DNA from: Pseudoflavonifractor sp. AF19-9AC
GTDB taxonomy: Bacteria; Bacillota; Clostridia; Oscillospirales; Oscillospiraceae
Assembly (NCBI RefSeq): GCF_003478995.1
Contig: NZ_QUGI01000008.1
Coordinates: 52,129 to 116,128 of the forward strand
Reading direction: 5' to 3'
Length of the DNA stretch: 64,000 nucleotides
In this document: piece after piece, positions 8,243-17,368 of the stretch
Layout of the letters: each line of letters starts with the position of its first letter
How positions within the stretch are numbered: the first letter of the stretch is position 1
Notes under the pieces: generated by a model
What the model was told of the DNA's origin: nothing
Seen by the model: only the letters and a program-made list of their open reading frames with translations
Databases searched by the model: none
Made by a program: the position numbers and the translations under genes

Positions 8243-9451
8243 TTACAGGATGAGCCCCAGGAACAGGTAATATCCCACCAGAATGACACAGTAGGTCAGA
8301 ACGAGGGGGAAAATTTTCTTCACCAGAGCGCCCAGGCTGATGCCGAAGTACTCCGAGGCGATGGGTAGACAGACGTGGGTGGGGCTGATCTGGCTGGCAG
8401 AGTAGGCAAAGCCCATGAGCAGGACCAGCTGAGCCACGCCTCCGTCCATGACCTGGAAGGCCAGCGGGGTGAAGGCGGTACCCACCGCGTTGGAGCCGGC
8501 CACCAGAGTGCCGAAGAAAAACAGCAGGGCCAGGGTGAGAAACAGGGGGATGGGAAGGGCGGAAAAATAGTCGGGCAGCCGCTCAAAGATTCCGGTGAAC
8601 ATCAGGGTATCTTTGAACACAAAAACGGCGAAGGTGCCCAGAATGACCCGCCAGTCGAAGGCGCGCCGGAAGAGATCGGCCAATTCCATGGGCTTGAAGC
8701 GCTCCACAAAAATGGCCACACCGATCACAATGGACACGGCCAGCCATGCGGGCATCTGGAACAGGACAATCATGAGAATGGCGGCCAGGATGGTCCACAG
8801 GCTGGAGAGCAGCTGACGCAGGCTCTGGACAGGGGAGAAGCCGGTGTTCTGGGGCTCTTGGCTGGATTTGGGGACCTTGCGCAGGTAGTACAAAAATCCC
8901 AGGCCGATCAGGACGGCCACCATGGGCAGCATAGCCAGCACGAAGGAAGAGGGGGACACGCCGCTGAGGCTGCATACAATGATGACTGTGGGATAGGTGG
9001 GGAGAACGCCCTCGGTAATGTGCCGGTAGTAGCTGGCGCAGCAGGCCTTCTCCGACTTGGTGAGGTGGTCCCCGGCCATTTCATCCATCATCTGTCCGCA
9101 GATGGTGACAGCAGAGGGGGCGGGCATCATTCCGATGAAAATACTGGCCAGTGCGGTGTTGAGCCGCTGGTCCTTCAAGAGGCGGTTCATGGCCTGTTGG
9201 GCCAGCTCCAGTCGCTTGCGGCGCTCCAGGATGCCCTGGAGCACGTTGATGATGTAGAGGGCCAGGACCACTTCCAGCGTGCTCCAGCTGGTGACCGAAT
9301 CCAGAGCGACTGCTCCAAAGTCCATGGGGGAGATGCCGAAGAGGACCAGCAGCAGGCCGGTTCCTCCCAGCATCCCCAGCACCAGAGGGAACTTCATGTT
9401 GAGCAAAACGAACACAACGGCAAAGGCCGCGGCAATTTTCAGCAATTCCAT
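8243..9451 (-). CDS. DUF401-family membrane transporter
   Basis: This 402-residue, very hydrophobic protein starts at ATG 9451, which has AGGAGG 5 nt upstream. It has about ten membrane segments in two similar halves. The DUF401 landmarks are GMMPAPSAVTICGQMMDE in the first half, VAGSNAVGTAFTPLA, and ASQISPTHVCLPIASEYFG near the C-terminus. DUF401 belongs to the ion-transporter superfamily whose known members carry organic anions. The gene sits 145 nt downstream of hydA and 40 nt upstream of the SARP gene. It could import the substrate of the molybdoenzyme or export its product; that is inference and the substrate is unknown. Confidence 0.85.
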   Translation of the reverse strand: MELLKIAAAFAVVFVLLNMKFPLVLGMLGGTGLLLVLFGISPMDFGAVALDSVTSWSTLEVVLALYIINVLQGILERRKRLELAQQAMNRLLKDQRLNTALASIFIGMMPAPSAVTICGQMMDEMAGDHLTKSEKACCASYYRHITEGVLPTYPTVIIVCSLSGVSPSSFVLAMLPMVAVLIGLGFLYYLRKVPKSSQEPQNTGFSPVQSLRQLLSSLWTILAAILMIVLFQMPAWLAVSIVIGVAIFVERFKPMELADLFRRAFDWRVILGTFAVFVFKDTLMFTGIFERLPDYFSALPIPLFLTLALLFFFGTLVAGSNAVGTAFTPLAFQVMDGGVAQLVLLMGFAYSASQISPTHVCLPIASEYFGISLGALVKKIFPLVLTYCVILVGYYLFLGLIL

Positions 9452-9596
9452 AGCGTCCTCCTGATTATGAATGGGATGGCGGGGAATGGAAGAAATACCG
9501 CTCTGCATTGCACCAGGAAACGCTGTGGACTATGACAGGCGGAAGAAACAGCCGGAGAGGAAAGGGACAGAATCCGACACATGTGCCCCGCGGGGG

Positions 9597-10958
9597 TTAT
9601 GGTTCCTTGTACTTGGTGTGAAGCAGACGGTGACTGACCGTTCCGCCGGGGTGCTCCAAAAACTGTTGGTACAGCTCCTGCAGCGCAGGATTTTCGTGGG
9701 CGCGGCGCAGAGGAAGAGCCCTATCGTGGGCGTAAATGGAGGCGGTGCGGGCCGAGCAGACCAGGGGGTTATCCCCATCCACAAGGAGCTTGGGCTGTCC
9801 GCCGCCGGAGATGCAGCCCTGGGGACAGGCCATGACCTCGATGAAATGGAGGTCCAGCGTGCCTGCCTGGAGCTGCTGAATGACGGGCTTGGCATGCTCC
9901 AGCCCGGTGACAATGCCGATGCGCAGCTTCAAATCGCCCACATCCACCTCCGCGGTACGGAACCCGTCCGAGCCGCGGGCGGCGGAGACGTCGATGGCGG
10001 GGAATTTTTCGCCGGTGACAAGCTCGTACCCTGTTCTCAGTGCCGCCTCCATGACGCCGCCGGTTGCGCCGAAGAGGGCGCCGGCGCCGGAGTATTCGCC
10101 CAGCGGGGAGTCAAAGGGCTGGTCGGGCAGGGTGGAGAAGGAGATGCCCGCTTCTTTGATCAGCCAGGCCAGTTCCCGGGTGGTGATGACCACGTCCACG
10201 TCCTGATATCCCGAGACGTTCATCTCCGGGCGCTGGCTTTCAAATTCCTTGCAGGTGCAGGGCATGACGGCAATGGAAACCACGTTTTCCGGGGAGACAC
10301 CCAGGCGGTTGGCCGCGTAGGTTTTAAACAGTGCCCCCGCCATCTGCTGGGGGGATTTGCAGCTGGAGAGGTGCTTGGTCAGGTCGGGGTGGTTACGCTC
10401 CAGCCAGGTGATCCATGCGGGACAGCATGAGGTAAACATGGGCAGGGTTTCGTTGTGGAGGATGCGGTGGATGAGCTCGGTGCCCTCCTCCACCACCGTC
10501 AGATCGGCGGCGAAATTGGTGTCAAATACATAGTCGAAGCCCAGGCGGTGCAGCGCGGCAGAGAGCTTTCCAGGCACAAGACTGCCGGGGGCACCGCCGA
10601 ACTCCTCCTCAATGCCCACCCGGACGGAGGGGGCACACTGGACGAAACAGACCGTCTGTGGATCCTGCAGCGCTGCCTTGACCTGGGGCAGCTGGCTCTG
10701 GAAATGGGCGGCAAACAGAGGCTCCAGCACAGTCTGAGGAATGTTGCGCTCCCGCCGTATGGCAGTGTAGCGGCTCATGTCAAACGAGGGGGCAATGTAG
10801 GACTTGCACTTCTGAACACACTGGCCGCACATGACGCACCGCTGGGGATCGATGGACTGGGGCTGCCCGGGCAGGCCCTGGATGGCGTCAGCGGGGCAGA
10901 CCTTTGCGCATTCCCGGCAGCCGATGCACAGAGTTTGGTCGATGGTGATGTATGTCAT
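9597..10958 (-). CDS. [FeFe] hydrogenase, small HydA2-like (HDCR-type) subunit
   Basis: This 453-residue cytoplasmic protein has two N-terminal [4Fe-4S] motifs (C11xxC14xxC17xxxC21 and C41xxC44xxC47xxxC51) and then the H-cluster domain. Motif L1 is FTSCCPAW (C178/C179), L2 is MPCTCKEFE (C234) and L3 is EVMACPQGCISGGGQP (C378/C382). The canonical [FeFe] ligands are present. Its short form resembles the hydrogenase of hydrogen-dependent CO2 reductase, and it lacks the extra N-terminal domains of CpI-type enzymes. It interconverts H2 with protons and electrons. It is fourth in an operon with two polyferredoxins and a bis-MGD subunit, the same four-subunit set as HDCR. No signal peptide is visible. 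Confidence 0.9.
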   Translation of the reverse strand: MTYITIDQTLCIGCRECAKVCPADAIQGLPGQPQSIDPQRCVMCGQCVQKCKSYIAPSFDMSRYTAIRRERNIPQTVLEPLFAAHFQSQLPQVKAALQDPQTVCFVQCAPSVRVGIEEEFGGAPGSLVPGKLSAALHRLGFDYVFDTNFAADLTVVEEGTELIHRILHNETLPMFTSCCPAWITWLERNHPDLTKHLSSCKSPQQMAGALFKTYAANRLGVSPENVVSIAVMPCTCKEFESQRPEMNVSGYQDVDVVITTRELAWLIKEAGISFSTLPDQPFDSPLGEYSGAGALFGATGGVMEAALRTGYELVTGEKFPAIDVSAARGSDGFRTAEVDVGDLKLRIGIVTGLEHAKPVIQQLQAGTLDLHFIEVMACPQGCISGGGQPKLLVDGDNPLVCSARTASIYAHDRALPLRRAHENPALQELYQQFLEHPGGTVSHRLLHTKYKEP

Positions 10959-10973
10959 GGCCTTATCCCCTCC

Positions 10974-11510
10974 TCATAGCTTGGACAGCGCGATAAGCGT
11001 CTCTACCGCCTGCACACCCTTTTGGCGGCGTTCGCATTCGGGGTCAACGAGACGCAGCGCGCCGTTGGGACAGGCGCGGACACAGGCCGGTCCATCCGCA
11101 GAGTCCTGGCACAGGTCACATTTCCGTGCGGCCATGCCGCAGGAGTCCTGAGAAGCAAAATCGCGCCGGGGTACAATGGAAATGGCCCCGAAGGGACAGG
11201 CGGGGATGCAGTCGGAGCAGCCGGTGCACAGGGCGGGATCGACGACGACTTCGTGCCCCCGGCGGGTAATTGCTTTGGGCTGACAGACGTTGAGACAGGG
11301 GGCATCCTCACAGTGCCGGCAAGTGGCCAGCGACCAGCCCCCGGCGGTCCGGACTACGTGCAGATTGGGCGTGACAAAGCCGGACAGGGAGCCCACGGTC
11401 TTGCCGGGGGCCGAGCCGCTGTGGGCAGAGAAGCAGGCCAGCTCACATGCCTTGCAGCCGGTGCACAGTTCGGGATCTGCAGCAATAAAAAAGCCAAAAT
11501 CCGTTTTCAT
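10974..11510 (-). CDS. HycB/HydN-like polyferredoxin (electron-transfer subunit)
   Basis: This 178-residue protein carries four [4Fe-4S] cysteine clusters: CTGCKACELAC, CRHCEDAPCLNVC, CTGCSDCIPAC, and a C-terminal group CDLC...CVRAC preceded by an extra Cys in DSCG. This is the HycB/HydN/DmsB-type electron wire that joins a bis-MGD subunit to a partner. It lies 15 nt upstream of the hydrogenase gene, with an 86-nt gap to the other polyferredoxin gene. The Shine-Dalgarno site (GAGAGGA, 12 nt from ATG) is poor compared with its neighbours. Confidence 0.88.
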   Translation of the reverse strand: MKTDFGFFIAADPELCTGCKACELACFSAHSGSAPGKTVGSLSGFVTPNLHVVRTAGGWSLATCRHCEDAPCLNVCQPKAITRRGHEVVVDPALCTGCSDCIPACPFGAISIVPRRDFASQDSCGMAARKCDLCQDSADGPACVRACPNGALRLVDPECERRQKGVQAVETLIALSKL

Positions 11511-11596
11511 GTGACGTTAAATCCTCTCATTACAGCAGAATAGGCAGAGATTTTCTTCAAGCTCGAGCGGGAAAGAAACGGAAGAAAAGCGCAGCC

Positions 11597-12070
11597 TCAG
11601 GGATTGGGGCCGGATTCTTCCCCGCCGGTGCGGGGGAGTTCAAAGGTCAGCGCCTTGGAGGGACAGGTCTGTACGCACAGGGGAAGACGGCCCTCCTTCA
11701 CCCGCTGGATGCATCCGTCGCATTTTACCATCTTGTTTCCCTTGGTGAAGGCGGGTGCGCCAAAGGGACAGGCCACCAGACAGGAGTGGCAGCCGATGCA
11801 CTTGCCGGGATCCACCTGGACCAGCTGAGTTTCCCGGTCCCGGTAGATGGCTTTGGTGGGGCAGACCGCCATGCATTTGGGGTCCTCGCAGTGCATGCAG
11901 CCCAGAGAGGCGCAGTGGATTTCACCCTGGTCCGTCTCCACCCGGATGGCCCGGCGCAGCATGGGGCCGTCCTCGTCTACCGCACAGTGCGCGTCCAGAC
12001 AGGCTACCACGCAGGCGTAGCAGGCCACGCAGCGCTCCGGATTCAATTTGATGATGGTTCCGACTGTCAT
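11597..12070 (-). CDS. HycB-like polyferredoxin with four [4Fe-4S] clusters
   Basis: This 157-residue protein has four complete cysteine groups: CVACYACVVAC, CMHCEDPKCMAVC, CIGCHSCLVAC and CDGC...CVQTC, with further single Cys residues near 29 and 53. It belongs to the HycB/NrfC/DmsB family, which accepts or donates electrons at a bis-MGD subunit. Translation is driven by AAAGGAGGTG upstream of ATG 12070, and the start lies 6 nt after the molybdoenzyme stop codon. That tight spacing makes it the likely direct electron partner of the molybdoenzyme. A C-terminal Pro/Gly tail follows the last cluster. Confidence 0.9.
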   Translation of the reverse strand: MTVGTIIKLNPERCVACYACVVACLDAHCAVDEDGPMLRRAIRVETDQGEIHCASLGCMHCEDPKCMAVCPTKAIYRDRETQLVQVDPGKCIGCHSCLVACPFGAPAFTKGNKMVKCDGCIQRVKEGRLPLCVQTCPSKALTFELPRTGGEESGPNP

Positions 12071-12076
12071 GGTCTG

Positions 12077-14203
12077 TTACACCTCCTTTTCCACCCTGCA
12101 GGGGAAGTTTTTGTAGCCGGGATAGCCGGACAAGGGGTCCAGAAAATCGTGGTCCATGAGATAGCTGGTGTTGGCCTTCTCGTTGCCGTGGTACATGTGC
12201 ACCACCCCGGGGAAGACGGTGGCCGTCACGTTGGCGGTGGCTCCGATGCTGCCGCTGGGGGTGGTGATTCGCACCCGGTCCCCGGACTGAATGCCCAGCT
12301 TCTCCGCGTCCTGGGGATGGAGATCCAGAAGGTCGTTGGGCTCCAGCTCCCGGATCCACTTCATGCGGTAGGTGCGGGTATGCATATACTGAGGGCGGCG
12401 GGAGCCGGTGTTGATCATCAGGGGCCAGGTCTCCCGGTCGGCGTACTGGGGATAGACTTCATCAAAGCTGCGGTACTGGGGCACCACGTCGTAGCCGTAC
12501 TCCTGGGCGTACTTCTCCACCACGGTGGAGGCCAGCTCCACCTTGCCCGTGGGCGTGGGGAAGCCGTGGTCCCGATACTTGCGCTCCTGGTAGGGGGGCA
12601 GGGTGTGGTGGGGACGCATGATGCCGCCGTTGGCCTGGATTTCCGCCACGGTGAGGCCGGTGGGTTCCAGGATAAAGTTCATGTACTCCTCATAGCTCAT
12701 GCGCAGATGGGGGTCGTCCAGATCCAGAGCCTTGGCGATGTCAAAGATGATCTGGATGTCGTGGCGGGATTCGCCCAGAGGCTCAATGGCCGGGGGGAAG
12801 CACTGGACGTAGCCATCGGCAAAGATCTTCACGTCGCTGCGTTCCAGAGAGGTGCAGGCAGGGAGAACAATGTCGGCATAGCGGCAGGTCTCCGTCATGA
12901 AGAGGTCCACCGACACAAAAAAGTCCAGCTTTTTCAGGGCGCTGAGCATGTAGGTGCTGTCCGGCCACATCATGTGGTTCATGCCGAAGCCCAGCACGGC
13001 CTTGATGGGGTAGGGCTTCTCCTCGTGGATGTACTTGGGCAGCAGCATGCCCTGGGCCTGTTCCGGGAGAAATTCCGCCCACACGGGGAATTCACGGTGG
13101 CCCATGGCGGGGGCGTCGAAGGTAAAGTGGCCCAGGTACTCCTTCTCGTTGCTGGGGGTAAAGCCAGTGACCAGAAGGTAGCCGGAGGGAATGACCCGGT
13201 TGCCGCCTTCAATGTCATAATTCCCCGTGAGGGCGGCCAGGGAGACCACCGCCCGGTAGTTCTGCACTCCGTTGACGTGGTGCACCACCGGAGAGGCGGA
13301 GGTGAGCAGCGCGGCAGGCTTAGCTCCGGCATAGAGCCGGGCGGCCCGGATAAAGAGCTCCCGGGGGACGCCGGTGATCTGCTCCACCCGCTCCGGGGGG
13401 TACTCGGCCGCCAGGCGGGCAAATTCCTCAAAACCGTGGACGTAGTGCTCCACGAACTCCTGGTCGTAGAGCTTTTCCTGGATGATGACGTTGGCCATTC
13501 CCAGGGCCAGAGCGCCGTCGGTGCCCGGCTTCAGTTGCAGGTGGATGGCCGCCTTCTGGGTGAAGGAGGTCTTGCGGGGGTCCACCACGATAAAGGGTTT
13601 GCCCTTCTCCAGCTGCTCATAAAAAGCCCGGTTATTGTCCATGTTGGAGTAGAAGGGATTGCGGCTCCAGATCATCACCACCTGGGCGTTGACGATGTCG
13701 GCGGAGGCGATGCCGCCGAATACCAGCCACCAGGCCATCTTGTGGGCCTCCTGGCAGCAGCTGCCCTCGGTGATGTAGTTGGGGCTTCCGAAGCTGGAGG
13801 CCAGGCGCTGCAGGGGCGGCCGGTACCACTTGGAAAAGCCGGCCACAAAGGCCACCGATTCCGGCCCAAAATCCGCCCGGTAGCCCTTCAGCTTGTCGGC
13901 AATGAGCTGGTAGGCCTCCTCCCAGCTGATGGGCTCAAACGTCCCTTCGCCCTTTTCGCCCACCCGTTTCAGGGGGTGGAGGATCCGCTCCGGGTTGTAG
14001 ACATACTGCCGGATGCCTGCGCCCCGGGGGCAGAGCTTGCCCTGGGAGTGGGGATTGTCCACCGAGCCCTCCGCCCTGATGATGCGGCCGTCCTGGACAT
14101 AGGCGTCGATGCCGCAGTGAGAATAGGCGTTGCAGATACCGCAGCAAGTCTTGTGGACCGTGATCGCTCCGCCTGTGGAGCCGGTCTGTTTTGCGTCGGT
14201 CAT
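12077..14203 (-). CDS. Molybdopterin (bis-MGD) oxidoreductase of unknown substrate, HDCR-like context
   Basis: This 708-residue DMSO-reductase-family subunit starts at ATG 14203 after GGAGG. An N-terminal [4Fe-4S] site is formed by C21, C24, C30 and C58 (spacing x2, x5, x27). MGD-binding and C-terminal cap domains follow, including VDPRKTSF, KPGTDGALALGMA and TGSRRPQYMHTRT. The likely Mo/W ligand is C150 in NYITEGSCCQEA. Formate dehydrogenases have Sec/Cys followed by His here; this protein has Cys-Gln and no in-frame TGA, so formate is doubtful. The closest pattern is the thiosulfate/polysulfide reductase and related gut-reductase clade. There is no Tat signal, so it is cytoplasmic. It is first in the operon with two polyferredoxins and a hydrogenase. 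Confidence 0.9.
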   Translation of the reverse strand: MTDAKQTGSTGGAITVHKTCCGICNAYSHCGIDAYVQDGRIIRAEGSVDNPHSQGKLCPRGAGIRQYVYNPERILHPLKRVGEKGEGTFEPISWEEAYQLIADKLKGYRADFGPESVAFVAGFSKWYRPPLQRLASSFGSPNYITEGSCCQEAHKMAWWLVFGGIASADIVNAQVVMIWSRNPFYSNMDNNRAFYEQLEKGKPFIVVDPRKTSFTQKAAIHLQLKPGTDGALALGMANVIIQEKLYDQEFVEHYVHGFEEFARLAAEYPPERVEQITGVPRELFIRAARLYAGAKPAALLTSASPVVHHVNGVQNYRAVVSLAALTGNYDIEGGNRVIPSGYLLVTGFTPSNEKEYLGHFTFDAPAMGHREFPVWAEFLPEQAQGMLLPKYIHEEKPYPIKAVLGFGMNHMMWPDSTYMLSALKKLDFFVSVDLFMTETCRYADIVLPACTSLERSDVKIFADGYVQCFPPAIEPLGESRHDIQIIFDIAKALDLDDPHLRMSYEEYMNFILEPTGLTVAEIQANGGIMRPHHTLPPYQERKYRDHGFPTPTGKVELASTVVEKYAQEYGYDVVPQYRSFDEVYPQYADRETWPLMINTGSRRPQYMHTRTYRMKWIRELEPNDLLDLHPQDAEKLGIQSGDRVRITTPSGSIGATANVTATVFPGVVHMYHGNEKANTSYLMDHDFLDPLSGYPGYKNFPCRVEKEV

Positions 14204-14291
14204 AGGGGTTCCTCCGTTCTCTGAGGCCGCATTCTGGGGTGCGGCCAAATATCCTGCCCGGAATGGGCGGACACACTTCTTCAGCATTTTC

Positions 14292-14323
14292 ACCATTATA
14301 ACAAATCCGGCGTGAAAACACCG
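14292..14323 (-). promoter_or_regulatory. Promoter of the molybdoenzyme-hydrogenase operon
   Basis: On the minus strand there is an extended -10 TGTTATAAT (TATAAT at 14295-14300) and only a poor -35 (CGGTGT, 17 nt away), as expected for an activator-dependent promoter. ATTTGTTATAATGGT is nearly identical to the importer-operon promoter at 3803-3831. The leader of about 85 nt contains a 7-bp GGCCGCA/TGCGGCC hairpin (14225-14246). Confidence 0.6.
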
Positions 14324-14340
14324 TTAAATATTTGCAAATG

Positions 14341-14389
14341 GCAAAAAGAAAAAGGCCGCGCACCTCCCCACTTGGAGAAGTGCGCGGCC
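14341..14389 (-). terminator. Terminator of the HTH/Gly-repeat gene
   Basis: A 10-bp GC-rich stem (14354-14363 with 14380-14389), extended by an inner CTCC/GGAG pairing, is followed on the minus strand by TTTTTCTTTTTGC. It lies just past the stop of the gene at 14401 and insulates the molybdoenzyme operon. Confidence 0.85.
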
Positions 14390-14400
14390 CGCAGAATCGG

Positions 14401-15186
14401 TTACCCCGGCAGGAGCAGACAGAGTACTCCTTCCACGAAGGTGCGGAGGATGCCGGGGAGGTGGGCAACGCTTTGGTGAATGGCCTCCCGCATCAGGGCG
14501 GGGTCGCTGTCCCACAGGAAGGTCATTGCCCCCGAGACCGACTCCTTGCCGATGGCCAGGGGGGCTGAGGCGGAGCCGCCCACGGCGATCCGAGAGGCCA
14601 CCGCCCCTCCGCCCACAGCGTAGGCTCCAAAGGCTCCTCCGCCCACAGCCAGCCACCCGACGGCACACCCGCCCAGTGCCAGCAGGCCAACGGCGCATCC
14701 GCCGATGGCAATGCCGCCCAGGGAGAGGCCGCCCAGAGACAGAAGAAGGCCCAGGGAGATACCGCCAAAGCTGAACAAGCCCAGAGAGAGGCCACCCAGG
14801 GTGAAGAAGCCCACGGCGATGTTGCCCACCGCAAAAATTCCCTTGGCTACGCCCATCCCCCGGTGGGCCAACCGGATGTGGACCAGGGGCAGGCCGAAAA
14901 GGGTGCGGCTGCTTTTATATTCATACTGAAAGGTGTTGTAATAGTTGTTCACGATGGTGGGGGCCGGACCGAAGTCGGGGGGTGCGGCCTCCTGCCCGGT
15001 GACCAGGTAGTCCAGGGTGACATTGAAGTACCGGGCCAAGGCGGCCAGGTTGTCCATGTCCGGGCGGGAGGCGCCGGACTCCCATTTCTGCACCGCCTGG
15101 CGGGTGACGCCCAGCAGATCGGCCAGCCCCTCCTGGGACAGACCAGACTGCTTTCTCAGTTCATAGAGCCGCTGCTGAAATTCCAT
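14401..15186 (-). CDS. HTH (XRE) protein with Gly-rich hydrophobic repeat tail
   Basis: This 261-residue protein starts at ATG 15186 after AGGAGGT. Residues 1-65 are a Cro/CI-type helix-turn-helix (LRKQSGLSQEGLADLLGVTR, then WESGASRP). A linker with NNYYNTFQYEY leads to about 110 residues (~115-225) of Gly-rich hydrophobic repeats of the form GGxAxGxxAxGG, for example GGLSLGGIAIGGCAVG, which may form a membrane-embedded or solenoid structure. A short helical tail ends in LLLPG. Similar HTH-plus-repeat proteins occur in Clostridia without assigned function. The gene has its own promoter and terminator, so it is monocistronic. A membrane-tethered regulator is an inference. Confidence 0.75.
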   Translation of the reverse strand: MEFQQRLYELRKQSGLSQEGLADLLGVTRQAVQKWESGASRPDMDNLAALARYFNVTLDYLVTGQEAAPPDFGPAPTIVNNYYNTFQYEYKSSRTLFGLPLVHIRLAHRGMGVAKGIFAVGNIAVGFFTLGGLSLGLFSFGGISLGLLLSLGGLSLGGIAIGGCAVGLLALGGCAVGWLAVGGGAFGAYAVGGGAVASRIAVGGSASAPLAIGKESVSGAMTFLWDSDPALMREAIHQSVAHLPGILRTFVEGVLCLLLPG

Positions 15187-15237
15187 GGGGAAAACCTCCT
15201 GAATACAAAACGCTGCAAGGGCCGCTTGGCAAGGGTA

Positions 15238-15266
15238 AGGATAGCAAAAAGAGGACGTCATGGCAA
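15238..15266 (-). promoter_or_regulatory. Promoter of the HTH/Gly-repeat gene
   Basis: On the minus strand, TTGCCA (15261-15266) and TATCCT (15238-15243) are separated by 17 nt, about 45 nt upstream of the start codon. Confidence 0.5.
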
Positions 15267-15306
15267 CCAAAAATGGAATACAATTTGACAACCAGCGGTT
15301 GCAGTG

Positions 15307-15350
15307 GGCAAAAAGGAGGGATTTTCCCGCCATTTGGGGAAAATCCCTCC
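15307..15350 (-). terminator. Terminator of the purine operon
   Basis: A perfect 14-bp stem (15315-15328 with 15337-15350) is followed on the minus strand by TTTTGCCC. It lies just beyond the stop of the HAD hydrolase gene, the last gene of the purine operon. Confidence 0.8.
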
Positions 15351-15367
15351 CAGAGAGGCGCAGGCGC

Positions 15368-16026
15368 TTAGGCCAGCCCCAGCCGCTCCTGCAGCCGGGA
15401 CAGATTGTCAAACCGGCCCCACAGCAGAGCCTCCAGCTCCGGCGTAGGGGGGATGAGGTCGGGGACCATGGCCACCGCCATGCCGGCGGCGTGGGCGGAG
15501 AGGATGCCGTTGCGGGAGTCCTCCACCGCCAGGGTGCGGGCGGGGTCGGTGCCCAGGCTGCGGCAGGCGATCTCATAGATCTCCGGGTGGGGCTTGCTGT
15601 GCTCCACCAGGTCGCCGGTAATGACAGACCGGAAGAAGGGACCCAGCCCGGTCAGCTCCAGACGGCGCTGGGTCCGGTCGGCTCCGGTGGATGTGGCCAG
15701 AGCCAGAGGGACCCCCGCCTTCTGCAGGGCGGAAAGAATTTCCCGCACACCGCTCTTCAGCGGGACACCCTCCCGTTCGATGCGCTCCTGTCCCCGCTGA
15801 GAGCAGGTGAGCATGAACTCCTGCACGGGAAACTGGGGGCCAAAAAACTCGGTGAGCTTTCTCCGGATGTCTGCGCGGTTCTGTCCCACTACATCCAGGT
15901 AGCGGTCACCCGCCTGGGGCCAGCCCATCTCCTGCCCCACGGCCTGCCAATTGCTCCAGCCCAGACGCTCCGTATCAAAGAGCACGCCGTCCACGTCGAA
16001 GACGACGCCGTCAAAGGGAAACTCCA

Positions 16027-16030
<4 letters not shown>
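15368..16030 (-). CDS. HAD-superfamily hydrolase, phosphoglycolate phosphatase / beta-phosphoglucomutase-like
   Basis: This 220-residue HAD subfamily IA protein has motif I FDVDGVLFDTE (nucleophile and acid/base Asp), motif II ALATSTG, the motif III lysine in HSKPHPEIYE, and motif IV VEDSRNG. A helical cap follows motif I. It is a cytoplasmic phosphatase or phosphomutase, and the substrate cannot be assigned. The first ATG overlaps the purD stop (ATGA), with a second ATG directly after, so it is the last gene of the purine operon. A nucleotide or sugar-phosphate housekeeping role is suggested only by context. Confidence 0.85.
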
Positions 16031-17283
<1,253 letters not shown>

Positions 17284-17368
17284 AATAACACCTCAATTTA
17301 ATCGGCGAGAAAAGCCTCGCAGCGGTTGAATATTACAAGGTCAGAGGGACAAAGCCCCTCTGGAGACT

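Noticed and set aside
13754..13756. Selenocysteine in the bis-MGD enzyme
   Set aside because: The Mo-ligand position reads TGC (Cys150), and there is no in-frame TGA in the gene, so no Sec decoding is needed.
11786..14224. 812-codon plus-strand open frame opposite the molybdoenzyme gene
   Set aside because: It is the mirror of a real GC-rich gene: no ribosome site, His/Gly/Val-rich product without domains, and the minus-strand frame has complete cofactor motifs.
14204..14294. Moco riboswitch before the molybdoenzyme operon
   Set aside because: The leader of about 85 nt holds only a 7-bp hairpin and lacks the size and conserved parts of the Moco aptamer.
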